From UBA6115 sp040776985 (GTDB lineage: Bacteria; Bacillota; Clostridia; Christensenellales; Aristaeellaceae): a stretch of 64,000 bases of DNA. The notes beneath the pieces were generated by a model. It made no database searches, was not told the origin of the DNA, and saw nothing but the letters and a program-made list of their open reading frames with translations. A program made the translations under genes and the position numbers. Of the stretch, positions 31,335 through 39,974 are shown in pieces (positions within the stretch are counted from its first letter, which is position 1; every line of letters begins with the position of its first letter). The stretch lies in NCBI GenBank assembly GCA_040776985.1, contig JAXGZL010000002.1:62001-126000 (forward strand), given 5' to 3'.

Positions 31335-32783
31335 TCAGGCTCCTTTCTCTTTTCCCTGATGATAGGAGGGGCATTCATCCGGCTTTTCACCGACTTGTTT
31401 CGGACTTGTAAATCTTATTGTAACGGTGGTGCCTTTGCCCATTTCGCTTTCAAACTGAAGCGTGGCCCCGTGGAGCCTGGCGATGCGGCTGGCCAGGGCC
31501 AGGCCCAGGCCGTTGCCCTGCTCGGACCGGGCGCGGGACTTGTCCGCCATGTAGAAGGCCTCGGTGAGGTGGGGCAGATGCTCCGGCGCGATGCCGCTGC
31601 CCTCATCCCGGACCGTGATCTCCCCCGGGGCGGCGGACAAAAACACCTGGCCATCCTGGCGGGAGGCCTTCAGGGCGTTTGACAGCAGGTTTTGTAAAAG
31701 GGTGACCAGCAGGTCTGGGTCGCCCTGAAAGGTTATATCCCCGCCTGAGGTCTTAAAGCGCAGGTTCTTTTCCTGGGCCGCCATCTGAAGGGGTTCCATG
31801 GCCCGGGCGAAAAGATCCGAGGCCTTGAGGGGACGCATCTCAGGCGTTTTATCCTGGTTCAGCCGGGACAGCTGCATCAGCTTTTGGCCCATCCGCTCCA
31901 GACGCTCCCCCTGGCTGACGATGGCGGCCAGGGCCTGCTGCTGGCGGGATTCCTCCATGGCGGAGCGGCGCATCAGGTCCGCGTAGCCCACCATGGAGGT
32001 GATGGGGGTTTTCAGCTCATGGGCCATGTCAGCGATGAACTGCTTTTGCGCCGCGTCCTGATGGGTGAGGCGTTCGATGTGCCCCTGGGTGGCCTGCGCC
32101 ATCTGGTTGAAGGCCAGGGAGAGCTGGCCCACCTCGTCAGGCCGGACGGGCTCAGGCGCCCGGGCCGCATAGTCCCCGCCGCCAATGCGCTGGGCGGTCA
32201 CCTCCAGCCGCCTTAAAGGGCTGAAGGCTGCGCTGAGCGCCAGGGTCATCAGCCCCCAGAGCAATAGCCCCATGCCGCCAATGAGCAGGCCCGCCGTCCG
32301 CGCCTGGGCCAGGGCAGAGGCATAGACCCGGTCCAGGTCCCAGGCGGAAAACAGGGTGAAGCGCCGGGACTGGGCCCAGAAATCCCGGCGGATTAGCTGA
32401 AAGGGGTTTTGCATGAAGCGCTTTATGTGATAGCTGTCGGGGGCGGAGGGCATTTCCTTCAACAGTTCGGCCATCCCGTCCGGGATGTTGTCGTGGATGA
32501 GGGCGCCCTGCTCGTCCGCCACCGCCACCAGGCCGGCGCCCGGCATATAGCTCACCGCCACCCGCACTGCCCTGGCCACCCGCTCCTGATCCTCCAGGGT
32601 GGAAAAGGCTTCCATGGAGGCGGTGAGGGTGCCGGACAGCATCCCGCTGGCGGAAAGGCCCCGGTCCAGCTCGCTCTCCAGGTCTGCCCTGAAGGCGCGC
32701 ACCATGAGGATGGCGGCAAGTCCGGTGGAAAAAACCAGGCAAAAGCAAAGGGAAATCAGGGTGACCCGGGTGTTCAGCCGCAT
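31335..32783 (-). CDS. Sensor histidine kinase
   Basis: The 482-residue kinase has two membrane spans (about 7-28 and 164-186) bracketing an extracytoplasmic sensor of about 135 residues. A HAMP domain covers about 187-240. The phospho-acceptor is His255 in FIADMAHELKTPITS, and the ATPase domain has NLLSNALKAS, DEGSGIAPEH and GNGLGLALA. Its start overlaps the regulator stop by ten bases. The sensed signal is unknown. Confidence 0.93.
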   Translation of the reverse strand: MRLNTRVTLISLCFCLVFSTGLAAILMVRAFRADLESELDRGLSASGMLSGTLTASMEAFSTLEDQERVARAVRVAVSYMPGAGLVAVADEQGALIHDNIPDGMAELLKEMPSAPDSYHIKRFMQNPFQLIRRDFWAQSRRFTLFSAWDLDRVYASALAQARTAGLLIGGMGLLLWGLMTLALSAAFSPLRRLEVTAQRIGGGDYAARAPEPVRPDEVGQLSLAFNQMAQATQGHIERLTHQDAAQKQFIADMAHELKTPITSMVGYADLMRRSAMEESRQQQALAAIVSQGERLERMGQKLMQLSRLNQDKTPEMRPLKASDLFARAMEPLQMAAQEKNLRFKTSGGDITFQGDPDLLVTLLQNLLSNALKASRQDGQVFLSAAPGEITVRDEGSGIAPEHLPHLTEAFYMADKSRARSEQGNGLGLALASRIARLHGATLQFESEMGKGTTVTIRFTSPKQVGEKPDECPSYHQGKEKGA

Positions 32784-33451
32784 GACGGCACCTCCAGCCG
32801 GTAGCCCAGCTTGAAAATGGTTTTGATGTGCTGTTCCCAGCCCAGTTTTTTCCGCAGGCGCTGGATGTGCATGTCCACGGTGCGGGTGCCCCCCATATAG
32901 TCAAACCCCCAGGCCGCCTCCAGCAACTGCTCCCGGGAGAGGGCCATGTTCTTGTGCCGCATCAGCATGGTGAGCAGGGCAAACTCCTGGGGTGTCAAAT
33001 CCACCGGCTGCCCCTTTTGGCTGACGCTGTGGGTGGACAGGTCCAGCACCACATCAAAGGCCTGGTACTGCTCTGCCTTTTGGTGGTGGCGGCGCAGGAT
33101 GCCGTCCACCCGGGCCTGCAGTTCCACCGGGTGGAAGGGTTTGAGCATATAGTCCTCCGCCCCCAGCCTCAGGCCGCGCACCCGGTCGGGCACATCCGTC
33201 TTGGCGGTGAGGTAGAGGATGGGCGGCAGGACGATGCCCTTTTGCCGCAGCTGCTCCACCAGCATAAAGCCGTCCAGCCCCGGCAGCATCACATCCAGGA
33301 TCGCCAGGTGATAGGCATTGCTTTGCAGCAGCTGAAAGGCCTCCATGCCGTCATGGCAGAGGACAGGCTGATAGTCGGACACCTGCAGCGTCATCGCGAT
33401 CAATTCCGCGATGGCCCGGTCATCCTCCACAATCAGAATGGTGTGCGGCAT
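32774..33451 (-). CDS. OmpR/PhoB-family response regulator
   Basis: The 225-residue protein has a receiver domain with acidic pair Asp10/Asp11, phospho-acceptor Asp53 (AILDVMLPG), Thr82 and Lys in LKPFHP. A winged-helix DNA-binding domain follows (LTPQEFALLTMLMRHKN, TRTVDMHIQRLRKKLG). It is the first gene of the kinase operon. Targets cannot be read from the window. Confidence 0.93.
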   Translation of the reverse strand: MPHTILIVEDDRAIAELIAMTLQVSDYQPVLCHDGMEAFQLLQSNAYHLAILDVMLPGLDGFMLVEQLRQKGIVLPPILYLTAKTDVPDRVRGLRLGAEDYMLKPFHPVELQARVDGILRRHHQKAEQYQAFDVVLDLSTHSVSQKGQPVDLTPQEFALLTMLMRHKNMALSREQLLEAAWGFDYMGGTRTVDMHIQRLRKKLGWEQHIKTIFKLGYRLEVPSCG

Positions 33452-33549
33452 GAAGAAGCCCTCCTATGCTCATTGAAACAATTGTAGCACAGGAGGGGCT
33501 TTGAGTTGTCATCAACTTGTAACTGCGCCCGGAAATCTGCGGATTTCAA

Positions 33550-33954
33550 TCAGCGGGTTTTGCCCTCCGATGTCTCCTGATTGGCCAGTTCCGCAAGGAT
33601 GGGGCCGTCCGCCTCGCAAAAGGGATAGGCCAGCAGCTGGTCCGGCTTTTCCCAGCGGATTTGGGCGTGCTCCTTCTTTATCGGTTCACCCTCTTTGAGC
33701 CAGGCGCGGTAGAAATGCAGGTGGACGGCCAGGTCGGGGTAGCGGTGGCTGGTCTCAAAGCGTTTTTCGCCCACGCCGATGGTGACGCCCAGCTCTTCCC
33801 GGCATTCCCGGATCAGGGCGCTTTCAGGCGTTTCCCCCGGCTCAATCTTGCCGCCGGGAAACTCCCACTTCAGCCCCCGGGCCTTGTGCGCCGGGCGCTG
33901 GCAGATGAGGATCCGCCCCTCTTTTTCAATCAGGGCCGCCACCACGTGTACCAA
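33550..33954 (-). CDS. Nudix hydrolase (MutT / 8-oxo-dGTPase-like)
   Basis: The 134-residue protein carries the Nudix box GGKIEPGETPESALIRECRE followed by ELGV. MutT-like enzymes hydrolyse oxidised or non-canonical nucleoside triphosphates; the length and KWEFPGGK lead-in fit that subgroup. The start is TTG 33954, four bases from the aquaporin stop codon, suggesting one transcript. The exact substrate is not established. Confidence 0.9.
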   Translation of the reverse strand: MVHVVAALIEKEGRILICQRPAHKARGLKWEFPGGKIEPGETPESALIRECREELGVTIGVGEKRFETSHRYPDLAVHLHFYRAWLKEGEPIKKEHAQIRWEKPDQLLAYPFCEADGPILAELANQETSEGKTR

Positions 33955-33958
33955 GGCC

Positions 33959-34636
33959 TTATGCCTTCAGGGCTTCCGGCGTGTCCAGCATTTTCCAGAC
34001 CACTGCTGCCAGGGCGCCGCCCATCAGGGGAGCCACAATGAACACCCAGACCACGCTGAGGGGCTCCTGCACGCCGGACAGGGACAGCACCAGGGCCGGG
34101 CCAAAGCTGCGGGCAGGGTTGACGGAGGTGCCGGTGAAGTAGATGCCCAGGATGTGCACCAGGGTGAGGGTGAGGCCAATCACCAGGCCGGCCTTGGCGG
34201 CGAAGCGCTCCCTTGAGGTGACGCCCAGAATGGCCAGGACAAAGACGAAGGTGAGGATGATTTCCACCACCAGGGATTTGACAATGTCCGCCTCAAACAG
34301 GCCGTTGGCGCCCAGGCCCTTGCCGGTGCCGATCAGCCCCATCAGGATGGCGGCGCCAGCGATGGCGCCCAGGAACTGGGACACCACATAAGCCACAAAG
34401 TCCTTGCCGTTCATCTTGCCAGACAGCAGCATGGCAAAGGAGACGGCGGGGTTGATGTGGCAGCCGGAGACATGCCCGATGGAATAGGCCATGGCCACAA
34501 TCACCAGGCCAAAGGACAGGGCGGTGAGCAGATAGGCCACGTCAGGCGTCGCCGTGCAGCCGGTGACAGCGGCGGTGCCGCAGGCAAAGAGCACCAGAAC
34601 CAGGGTGCCGATAAACTCAGACAGATACTTCTTCAT
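33959..34636 (-). CDS. aqpZ: Aquaporin Z-type water channel
   Basis: The 225-residue protein has six spans and two NPA half-helices (GCHINPAVSFA and TSVNPARSFGPAL). Ser after the second NPA-Arg, and His in LTLVHILGIYF, match water-selective AqpZ rather than glycerol facilitators, which have Asp. The ATG at 34636 has GGAGG seven bases upstream. It probably shares a transcript with the Nudix gene. Confidence 0.92.
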   Translation of the reverse strand: MKKYLSEFIGTLVLVLFACGTAAVTGCTATPDVAYLLTALSFGLVIVAMAYSIGHVSGCHINPAVSFAMLLSGKMNGKDFVAYVVSQFLGAIAGAAILMGLIGTGKGLGANGLFEADIVKSLVVEIILTFVFVLAILGVTSRERFAAKAGLVIGLTLTLVHILGIYFTGTSVNPARSFGPALVLSLSGVQEPLSVVWVFIVAPLMGGALAAVVWKMLDTPEALKA

Positions 34637-34745
34637 GGTCATTCCTCCTGATTTTGATGGAATCCAGGGGCAGTATACCATACGAAAGCAGGATGGCATA
34701 CCAGAATATGCCGATTCAAGCCCCTGCCTCGCCAAAATCTGGGTC

Positions 34746-34813
34746 AATGTATCAATGTCAGCCAAAGTATGCCCATGTCAGCCCATGTCAGTGAGGATGT
34801 CATTTCATGTCAG
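34746..34813 (+). promoter_or_regulatory. Phased array of ATGTCA direct repeats upstream of the phage-like cluster
   Basis: The hexamer ATGTCA occurs at 34755, 34775, 34785, 34797 and 34807, in four cases as ATGTCAG, with a degenerate ATGTAT at 34746. Spacings of 9, 20, 10, 12 and 10 bp place most copies on one face of the helix. The array ends 44 bp before the portal-protein start. A multimeric activator or repressor site is likely; function is inferred from arrangement only. Confidence 0.6.
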
Positions 34814-34857
34814 TGCCCCTTTGTATTAGCCTGCCGGCGAAAGGAGGTGAAAGACAG

Positions 34858-36120
34858 ATGATCACCATGGATGAAAGGGGGATGCGTCAGGGCTTGCCGG
34901 AGATGGACGCGCTGAAAGCGGCGCTGGCCCAGTTTGACCGGCAGCAGCCAAGGCTTTCCCGCCTGTGGCGCTATTACCAGGGCCGGCATGATGTGCTGGC
35001 CAGGGTCCGCCTGCCGGGTCAACCCAATCAGCGGCTGGTGAACGGCTTCCCCCGCTACATCGCCCAGGTGTCCGCCAGCTACCTGCTGGGAGAGCCGGTG
35101 CGCTATGAGGGGCCCGGGCAGGAGGCCGGGACGGAAGCGCTGAGAACCCTCTACCGGCAGGCGGAGGCGGACGCGGTGGACCTGGAGGCGGCCACCCATC
35201 AGGCGGTTTTTGGCCGGGGGCTGACCCTGTGCTACCTGGATGAAAGGGGCCGGGCCCGGATCTGCGCCCTGGACCCCAGGAGCAGCTTTCTGGTCTGTGA
35301 TGACACGGTGGAAAGGCGGCCCCTCTTTGGGGCGCGGGTGCTGGAGGGGGCGGACGGCGCGCGGCAGATCACCCTGTACCTGAAGGATCAGGTGGCGGTT
35401 TATGGCAGGGAAGGGAGGTTTTGGAAGGGCAGGCCCGCCCTTTACCGGCATCCCTTTGGGGAGATCCCCATGACGGAATACCTGAACGGCCAGGACGCCC
35501 GGGGGGACTTTGAGGATGTGCTGCCCCTGGTGGACGCCTATGACCTGCTGCAATCTGACCGGCTGAACGACCGGATGCAGTTTGCGGACGCGCTGCTGGT
35601 TTTGACCGGGGTGATGGGCATTGCGGAGGGCATTAGCGGGGAGCCGGGCCCCGGCGCCATGGAGCGCCTGCGCCAGGAAAAGACCCTGGCCCTGCCCGAC
35701 AGCGAGGCCAGGGCGGAGTGGCTGGTGAAAAACCCCAGGGAAAAGGACGTGGATGTGCTGCGCCAGGCGCTGGCGGAGGACATCCACAAGTTTTCCATGA
35801 CGCCGGACTTCGCGGATGAGCGCTTTGCGGGCAATGCCTCCGGCATCGCCATCAAGTACAAGCTGTTCAATCTGGAGCAGCGCATCCTCACCAAGGAACG
35901 CTGGTTTGTAAAAGGCCTCAGGCAGCGCGCCCGGGTGATGGCGGGCTATCTGAAACGGCAGGGCGGGCCTGGCCTTGACGCGGACCGGCTGCGCATCCAC
36001 ATCCCCAGGCGCCTGCCCACCAACGAGCTGGAGCGGGCCCAGGCCCTGGCGCTGCTCAAGGACATTTTGCCCAAGGACACCCTGGCGGCCAATGCCCCCA
36101 TATTACCAAGCGATCAATAG
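34858..36120 (+). CDS. Phage portal protein (SPP1 Gp6-like)
   Basis: The 420-residue protein is related to the SPP1 Gp6 portal family: an N-terminal RLWRYYQGRHDV segment, the VNGFPRYIAQVSASYLLGEP block, a conserved central DFEDVLPLVDAYDLLQSDRL and FAGNASGIAIKYKLFNLEQR. Portals form the dodecameric ring through which DNA enters and leaves the capsid. The ATG at 34858 has a near-perfect AAAGGAGGTGA. It is the first gene of a compact phage-derived cluster. No terminase genes precede it; an aquaporin gene does. Confidence 0.92.
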   Translation: MITMDERGMRQGLPEMDALKAALAQFDRQQPRLSRLWRYYQGRHDVLARVRLPGQPNQRLVNGFPRYIAQVSASYLLGEPVRYEGPGQEAGTEALRTLYRQAEADAVDLEAATHQAVFGRGLTLCYLDERGRARICALDPRSSFLVCDDTVERRPLFGARVLEGADGARQITLYLKDQVAVYGREGRFWKGRPALYRHPFGEIPMTEYLNGQDARGDFEDVLPLVDAYDLLQSDRLNDRMQFADALLVLTGVMGIAEGISGEPGPGAMERLRQEKTLALPDSEARAEWLVKNPREKDVDVLRQALAEDIHKFSMTPDFADERFAGNASGIAIKYKLFNLEQRILTKERWFVKGLRQRARVMAGYLKRQGGPGLDADRLRIHIPRRLPTNELERAQALALLKDILPKDTLAANAPILPSDQ

Positions 36121-36129
36121 GAGGAAGGC

Positions 36130-36480
36130 ATGGAAGAGAAGGAACGGATGATTCTGGAACTAAAAGAGCGTGAACAGGCCTTGAAAGACCGGGAGGAAGC
36201 CCTGGCGAAAAAGGAGCGGCAGCACCGGGCCAGAGAGGCGCTGGCGGACTGCGGGCTGCCGCAGGACCTTCTGTCCCACCTGGATTTGTCAAGCGATGAG
36301 GGGCTGAGCGCCTCCCTGGCCCTGGCCCGGGAAGCGGGGCGGCAAACCACCAGGGTGGCCACCGGCGCCCCCAAGGCCAGGGGAACGTCCGGGAAGCCGG
36401 ATGGCGGCTATGCCCAGCGCGCCCTGCTTTACCAGACCGACCGCGATGACTACCTGGAACAATATAAAGGAGTGGAATAA
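36130..36480 (+). CDS. Phage scaffold-like protein
   Basis: The 116-residue, highly charged protein has a long coiled-coil-prone N-terminal half rich in Glu/Lys/Arg (LELKEREQALKDREEALAKK). The C-terminal part (GGYAQRALLYQTDRDDYLEQ) resembles the ends of DUF4355-type scaffold proteins. Scaffolds guide capsid assembly. Its position between portal and capsid genes, 9 bp from one and directly abutting the other, supports this. It is shorter than typical scaffolds. Confidence 0.75.
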   Translation: MEEKERMILELKEREQALKDREEALAKKERQHRAREALADCGLPQDLLSHLDLSSDEGLSASLALAREAGRQTTRVATGAPKARGTSGKPDGGYAQRALLYQTDRDDYLEQYKGVE

Positions 36481-37602
36481 ATGGAAAACACAACGATGAA
36501 ACAGCACATGATCATCCCCGAGGTGATCGCGGACATGGTGGAGGGTGCTTTTGGCGAAAAATCCGCCCTGCTGCCCCTGGCGACGCTGGATAAAAGCCTG
36601 ATGGGGGTGCCCGGGGACAGGCTGAAGTTCCCCGCCTTTCGCTATATCGGCAAGGCGGAGGAGGTGGCGGAAAACGGGGAGGTGAGCCCGGGCCTTCTGC
36701 TTGCGGACACGGTGAGCGCCACGGTGAAGAAGTATGCCAAGGCGGTGCAGATCACCGATGAGGCGCGGCTGTCCGGCTTTGGCGACCCCCTGGGGGAGGC
36801 GGCCAGGCAACTGGCCCGGGCCATTGACCACGCGGTGGACGACGCCCTGTTTGGCCAGCTGGGCGAGGCGGGCTATCCCCGGAAATACCCGCTGAAAACC
36901 CTGTCCAGCGATGGGGTGGCGGATGCCCTCACCCTTTTTGGGGAGGACCTGGCAGGGGACAAGGTGCTGCTCACCGACGCCAGGGGCTATGCCGCCCTCA
37001 GGAAGGACCCGGCCTATATCAGGGCCTCGGACCTGGGGCAAAAGATGATCCTCTCAGGCGTGGTGGGGGAGATCTGGGGATGCCAGATTGTGGTGAGCGA
37101 CAAGATCAAGGAGGACCCCGTCACCCGTGAAATGCAGTATTTCATCCTGAAACCGGGCGCTTTGCGCCTGGTGGCCAAGACCGGCACCCAGGTGGAGGCG
37201 CAGCGGGAGGCAAGCCACATGCGGGACACCCTCTATGCCTCCAAACACTGCGCGGCCTATCTGTATGACGCCAGCAAGGTGGTGGCGCTGTGCCGCTTCA
37301 CCGGCCTGCAGGCGCTGACCACTGACTGCGGCATGAAGACGGTGGCCAGGGGCAGCGGCGAAACCTCCCTTTTCATCCCGGACCATCTGCTGGCCCCGGC
37401 CGGCACCAAGTGGGTGATGCTGCTGGACGACCTGGGGACGGACAAGGGCGTCTTTGGCACCGCGGTCACCGGCAGCAGCGATTGGCAGGGCAGCGAGGCG
37501 CCCATCCCGACCGGCGGCAAAAGCTATCTCCATGCCCTGCTGGTGGGCCGGGAGGACATGAAGCCGCTGAAAACCATCACCCTGGAAGTGGAGGAGGGCT
37601 GA
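36481..37602 (+). CDS. Phage major capsid protein
   Basis: The 373-residue protein begins right after the scaffold stop codon. It resembles the N4-gp56-type major capsid family: N-terminal IPEVIADMVEGAFGEK, FPAFRYIGKAEEVAENGEV, AVQITDEARLSGFGDPLGEA, and a later WGCQIVVSDKI and YFILKPGALRLVAKTG. It would form the shell. The frame is intact and base composition matches the neighbouring host genes. Confidence 0.87.
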   Translation: MENTTMKQHMIIPEVIADMVEGAFGEKSALLPLATLDKSLMGVPGDRLKFPAFRYIGKAEEVAENGEVSPGLLLADTVSATVKKYAKAVQITDEARLSGFGDPLGEAARQLARAIDHAVDDALFGQLGEAGYPRKYPLKTLSSDGVADALTLFGEDLAGDKVLLTDARGYAALRKDPAYIRASDLGQKMILSGVVGEIWGCQIVVSDKIKEDPVTREMQYFILKPGALRLVAKTGTQVEAQREASHMRDTLYASKHCAAYLYDASKVVALCRFTGLQALTTDCGMKTVARGSGETSLFIPDHLLAPAGTKWVMLLDDLGTDKGVFGTAVTGSSDWQGSEAPIPTGGKSYLHALLVGREDMKPLKTITLEVEEG

Positions 37603-37603
37603 G

Positions 37604-37915
37604 ATGGATGAAATGACAAGCCGGGTGAAAACCCTGCTGCGCCTGGATGAGCCGCCTGAGGAGACCCTGATTCAGGAACTGATCCGCCAGGGGGAGGCCC
37701 TGATCCTGTCCTTTACGGGCAGGGCCTCCCTGCCCCCTGGGGCGGACTGCGCCCTTTTGCGCCTGGCGGTGGTGCTGTACAACCGCCTGGGCACAGAGGG
37801 GGAGAGCAGCCGGCGGGAGGGCGAGGTGACGGTGACCATGGAAACCATGCCGGAGGACATCAGGGCCATGCTGCGCCCCTTCCGGCTGGGAAAGGCGGTG
37901 AGCCTATGCGGTTGA
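37604..37915 (+). CDS. Phage head-tail connector protein
   Basis: The 103-residue, mostly helical protein matches the small head-tail connector (gp6/gp15-like adaptor) pattern: MTSRVKTLLRLDEPPEETLI at the start and a central ALLRLAVVLYNRLGTEGESS. Adaptors bind under the portal. It starts one base after the capsid stop codon and overlaps the next gene by ten bases. Confidence 0.78.
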   Translation: MDEMTSRVKTLLRLDEPPEETLIQELIRQGEALILSFTGRASLPPGADCALLRLAVVLYNRLGTEGESSRREGEVTVTMETMPEDIRAMLRPFRLGKAVSLCG

Positions 37916-38226
37916 CGGTGCGCTGGCAGCGCAGGATGACCTGGGTGAAAACCCAGGTGGTCAGGGGCGCCACCGGGGGCGTGGCCCGGGTGGAGAGCGT
38001 GAACCGGATGCCCTTCACCGGCACCCTCTGCCCGCCCAAGAAGCGCCTGGTGAGAAGCGAGCACGGCATGCGGGTGGCGGAGTCCTGGACGGTGCTGCCC
38101 CAGCGCGCGCTGTCCATCCGGGAGGGGGACCACATCTATATGCAGGGAGACAGCCGCTGCTATCAGGTGGCAGGGGTCAGGGTTTATCCCCGGCATCAGG
38201 AGATTGACATGGAGCTGGCCCCATGA
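37906..38226 (+). CDS. Probable phage head-closure (stopper) protein
   Basis: The 106-residue, beta-rich basic protein lies where the head-closure or stopper gene normally sits, directly after the adaptor. Motifs are weak (REGDHIYMQGD, CYQVAGVRVYPRHQEIDMELA), but the C-terminal pattern of a short beta barrel is consistent with stopper proteins. It overlaps both neighbours. The call rests mainly on position and size. Confidence 0.6.
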   Translation: MRLTVRWQRRMTWVKTQVVRGATGGVARVESVNRMPFTGTLCPPKKRLVRSEHGMRVAESWTVLPQRALSIREGDHIYMQGDSRCYQVAGVRVYPRHQEIDMELAP

Positions 38227-38903
38227 CCGGGATCATGCAGGCGGTGTACCGGGCCCTGGCAGATTTGCCCTGCGCGGTCAGCCGGGCCTGGCCCCAGGCG
38301 CCCCAGCCGCTGCCCGCCCTCAGCTTTTCCCTGGCGGGGCTTAAACGGGGACAGGGCGGGCTGGAGCAGGCGGACATCCGCCTGGCCATCCGGGCGGTGC
38401 TGCCGGAGGAGGCGGATGAGCTGATGGAACAGGCGTTGTCGGCCCTGACGCCCCTGGGCCTATGGCTGACGGCAGCCAGGGACGAGGCGGAGGCGGACAG
38501 CGGGGCCTTCCTGAAGACGCTGAGCCTGACCGGCCATGCGGCAGAGGGGGCGCTGATCCGGCTGGCCTTTTCCCTGCAGAAGGAGGGGAGCTGGCTGCTT
38601 CTTCCGGGGCTTCTGGAGATGGCGCAGTCGCCCGCCGCCAGAACCATCGGGGACAAAAGAACCCTGGGGATGGCCGGGGCCCATTACCTGCCGGGGGCAA
38701 CAAAGCCGGGGGAACTGCGGCTGGCTTTCAGGCCGGCTTCAGAGGACCCGGGGCAGCAGGCCCTGCGCGCCGCCTTTTTAAGCGGGGAGGGCATCCGGTG
38801 GCGGCTTAGCGGCGGAACCTATGCCCGGGAGGGGGCCGGGCTGGTCAGCGCCCTGGGGGACAGCGCCTTTTGCCTGGAGGCGCGGGTCACACTGACGGAA
38901 TGA
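38223..38903 (+). CDS. Phage tail-completion-like protein with possible tail-tube-like C-terminal domain
   Basis: The 226 residues look like two parts. Residues 1 to about 115 have the helical/beta pattern of tail-completion or terminator proteins (ADLPCAVSRAWP, AVLPEEADELMEQALSAL). Residues from about 118 (WLLLPGLLEMAQ, ARTIGDKRTLGMAGAHYLPG, GELRLAFRPASEDPGQQALR) recall a small tail-tube fold. A fusion would compress two virion genes into one. The domain identities are inference from pattern, not clear homology. It overlaps the previous gene by four bases. Confidence 0.5.
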   Translation: MTGIMQAVYRALADLPCAVSRAWPQAPQPLPALSFSLAGLKRGQGGLEQADIRLAIRAVLPEEADELMEQALSALTPLGLWLTAARDEAEADSGAFLKTLSLTGHAAEGALIRLAFSLQKEGSWLLLPGLLEMAQSPAARTIGDKRTLGMAGAHYLPGATKPGELRLAFRPASEDPGQQALRAAFLSGEGIRWRLSGGTYAREGAGLVSALGDSAFCLEARVTLTE

Positions 38904-38916
38904 AAGGAGCATGAAG

Positions 38917-39219
38917 ATGCTGTTGATGAATGGAAACGCCCTGCCGGATCCCCATGGGATGAGCGTTCACTGCCTGCCCGGGGAAAACGGGGCAGTGATC
39001 CGGGAACTGCGTTTACACTGGCTGGATTGCCCGCTGACAGCGGCAGCCGCCATCCTGGGCCCCTGTCAGGGAATGGTGAATCTGAGCTTTACCGACCCTG
39101 TGACGGGGCAGCGGCAAACCCTGCCCATGAAGCTGTCCGGCGCCCAGGCGGATGTGGCCAGGGAAGGGCCGGAAGGCGTGGTGTATGAAAGGCTGTATGT
39201 ATGCCTGCGGGAGGGATGA
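38917..39219 (+). CDS. Small phage-cluster protein of unknown function
   Basis: About 100 residues. The ATG at 38917 has AGGAG seven bases upstream; an ATG at 38911 is an alternative. The pattern MNGNALPDPHGM ... LHWLDCPL ... VNLSFTDPVTG loosely resembles small structural proteins found near tail genes of Firmicutes phages, but I cannot name it. The stop overlaps the endolysin start (ATGATG). Confidence 0.6.
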   Translation: MLLMNGNALPDPHGMSVHCLPGENGAVIRELRLHWLDCPLTAAAAILGPCQGMVNLSFTDPVTGQRQTLPMKLSGAQADVAREGPEGVVYERLYVCLREG

Positions 39220-39974
39220 TGGACCGGGGGCAGATCGTGAGGGAATACGCCCTGGACAGCCTGGGCAGCCCCTATGTCTACGGGGGCAGCGGGCAAATAT
39301 GCACGCCCCGCAGCCGGGAAAGGCAGATGGACCAGTACCCGGGCTTTGCGGAGGCCATCAAAAAGGCCTGCCCGCGGCTGTCGGGCGTCCGCTCCAGCTG
39401 CGATGGCTGCCGATATCAGGGCAGGCGCTTATATGACTGTGCCCAGCTGGTGCGCAGGGCCTTTGGGGCTGCCGGCATCGTCCTTCCCAGCGGCGCCAGC
39501 AGCCAGTGGAAAAACGGCAGCTGGGCCTTCAAGGGGCCCCTTGCTCAGCCAGCCTTCCGGCAGGTCTGCGTCCTGTTCAGGGCCAGCGGGGCGGTGCGCT
39601 ATCCCATGCGCCACGCCGGCATCAGCCTGGGGGACGGGCGGGTGGTGGACGCCAGGGGCCACAGGGAAGGGGTGGTGATCAGCCGGATGGAGGACTATCC
39701 CTGGACCCATTACGCGCTGCCGGCGGGCATGGCTGATGACATGCTGCCGGCTGCGCTGATGCCTGGAAGCGCGGGGCCCCTGGTGCGGGACCTGCAGGAA
39801 AAATTGATGCGCCTGGGCTTCCCCTTGCCCCGCTTTGGGGCGGACGGCCGCTTTGGCCGGGAGACCGCCGCCGCCATCCGGGCCTTTCAGCACTGGGCTG
39901 GCCTTGCGCCCACCGGCCAGGGGGACGCGGCAACCTTGGCCAGAATCATTGAAAAAACAGGAGGAAACGCATGA
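39219..39974 (+). CDS. Phage-type endolysin: NlpC/P60 peptidase with peptidoglycan-binding domain
   Basis: The roughly 251-residue protein has an NlpC/P60 papain-like domain with the catalytic Cys in YDCAQLVRRAF and His in RHAGISLGDGRVVDA. From about 180 it has a PG_binding_1 domain (LVRDLQEKLMRLGFPLPRFG, GRFGRETAAAIRAFQ). It cleaves stem-peptide bonds in peptidoglycan. There is no signal peptide, so release needs the holin encoded next. Insertions between Cys and the N-terminus (CTPRSRERQ, RSSCDGCRY) are unusual and add three more Cys. Confidence 0.88.
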   Translation: MDRGQIVREYALDSLGSPYVYGGSGQICTPRSRERQMDQYPGFAEAIKKACPRLSGVRSSCDGCRYQGRRLYDCAQLVRRAFGAAGIVLPSGASSQWKNGSWAFKGPLAQPAFRQVCVLFRASGAVRYPMRHAGISLGDGRVVDARGHREGVVISRMEDYPWTHYALPAGMADDMLPAALMPGSAGPLVRDLQEKLMRLGFPLPRFGADGRFGRETAAAIRAFQHWAGLAPTGQGDAATLARIIEKTGGNA

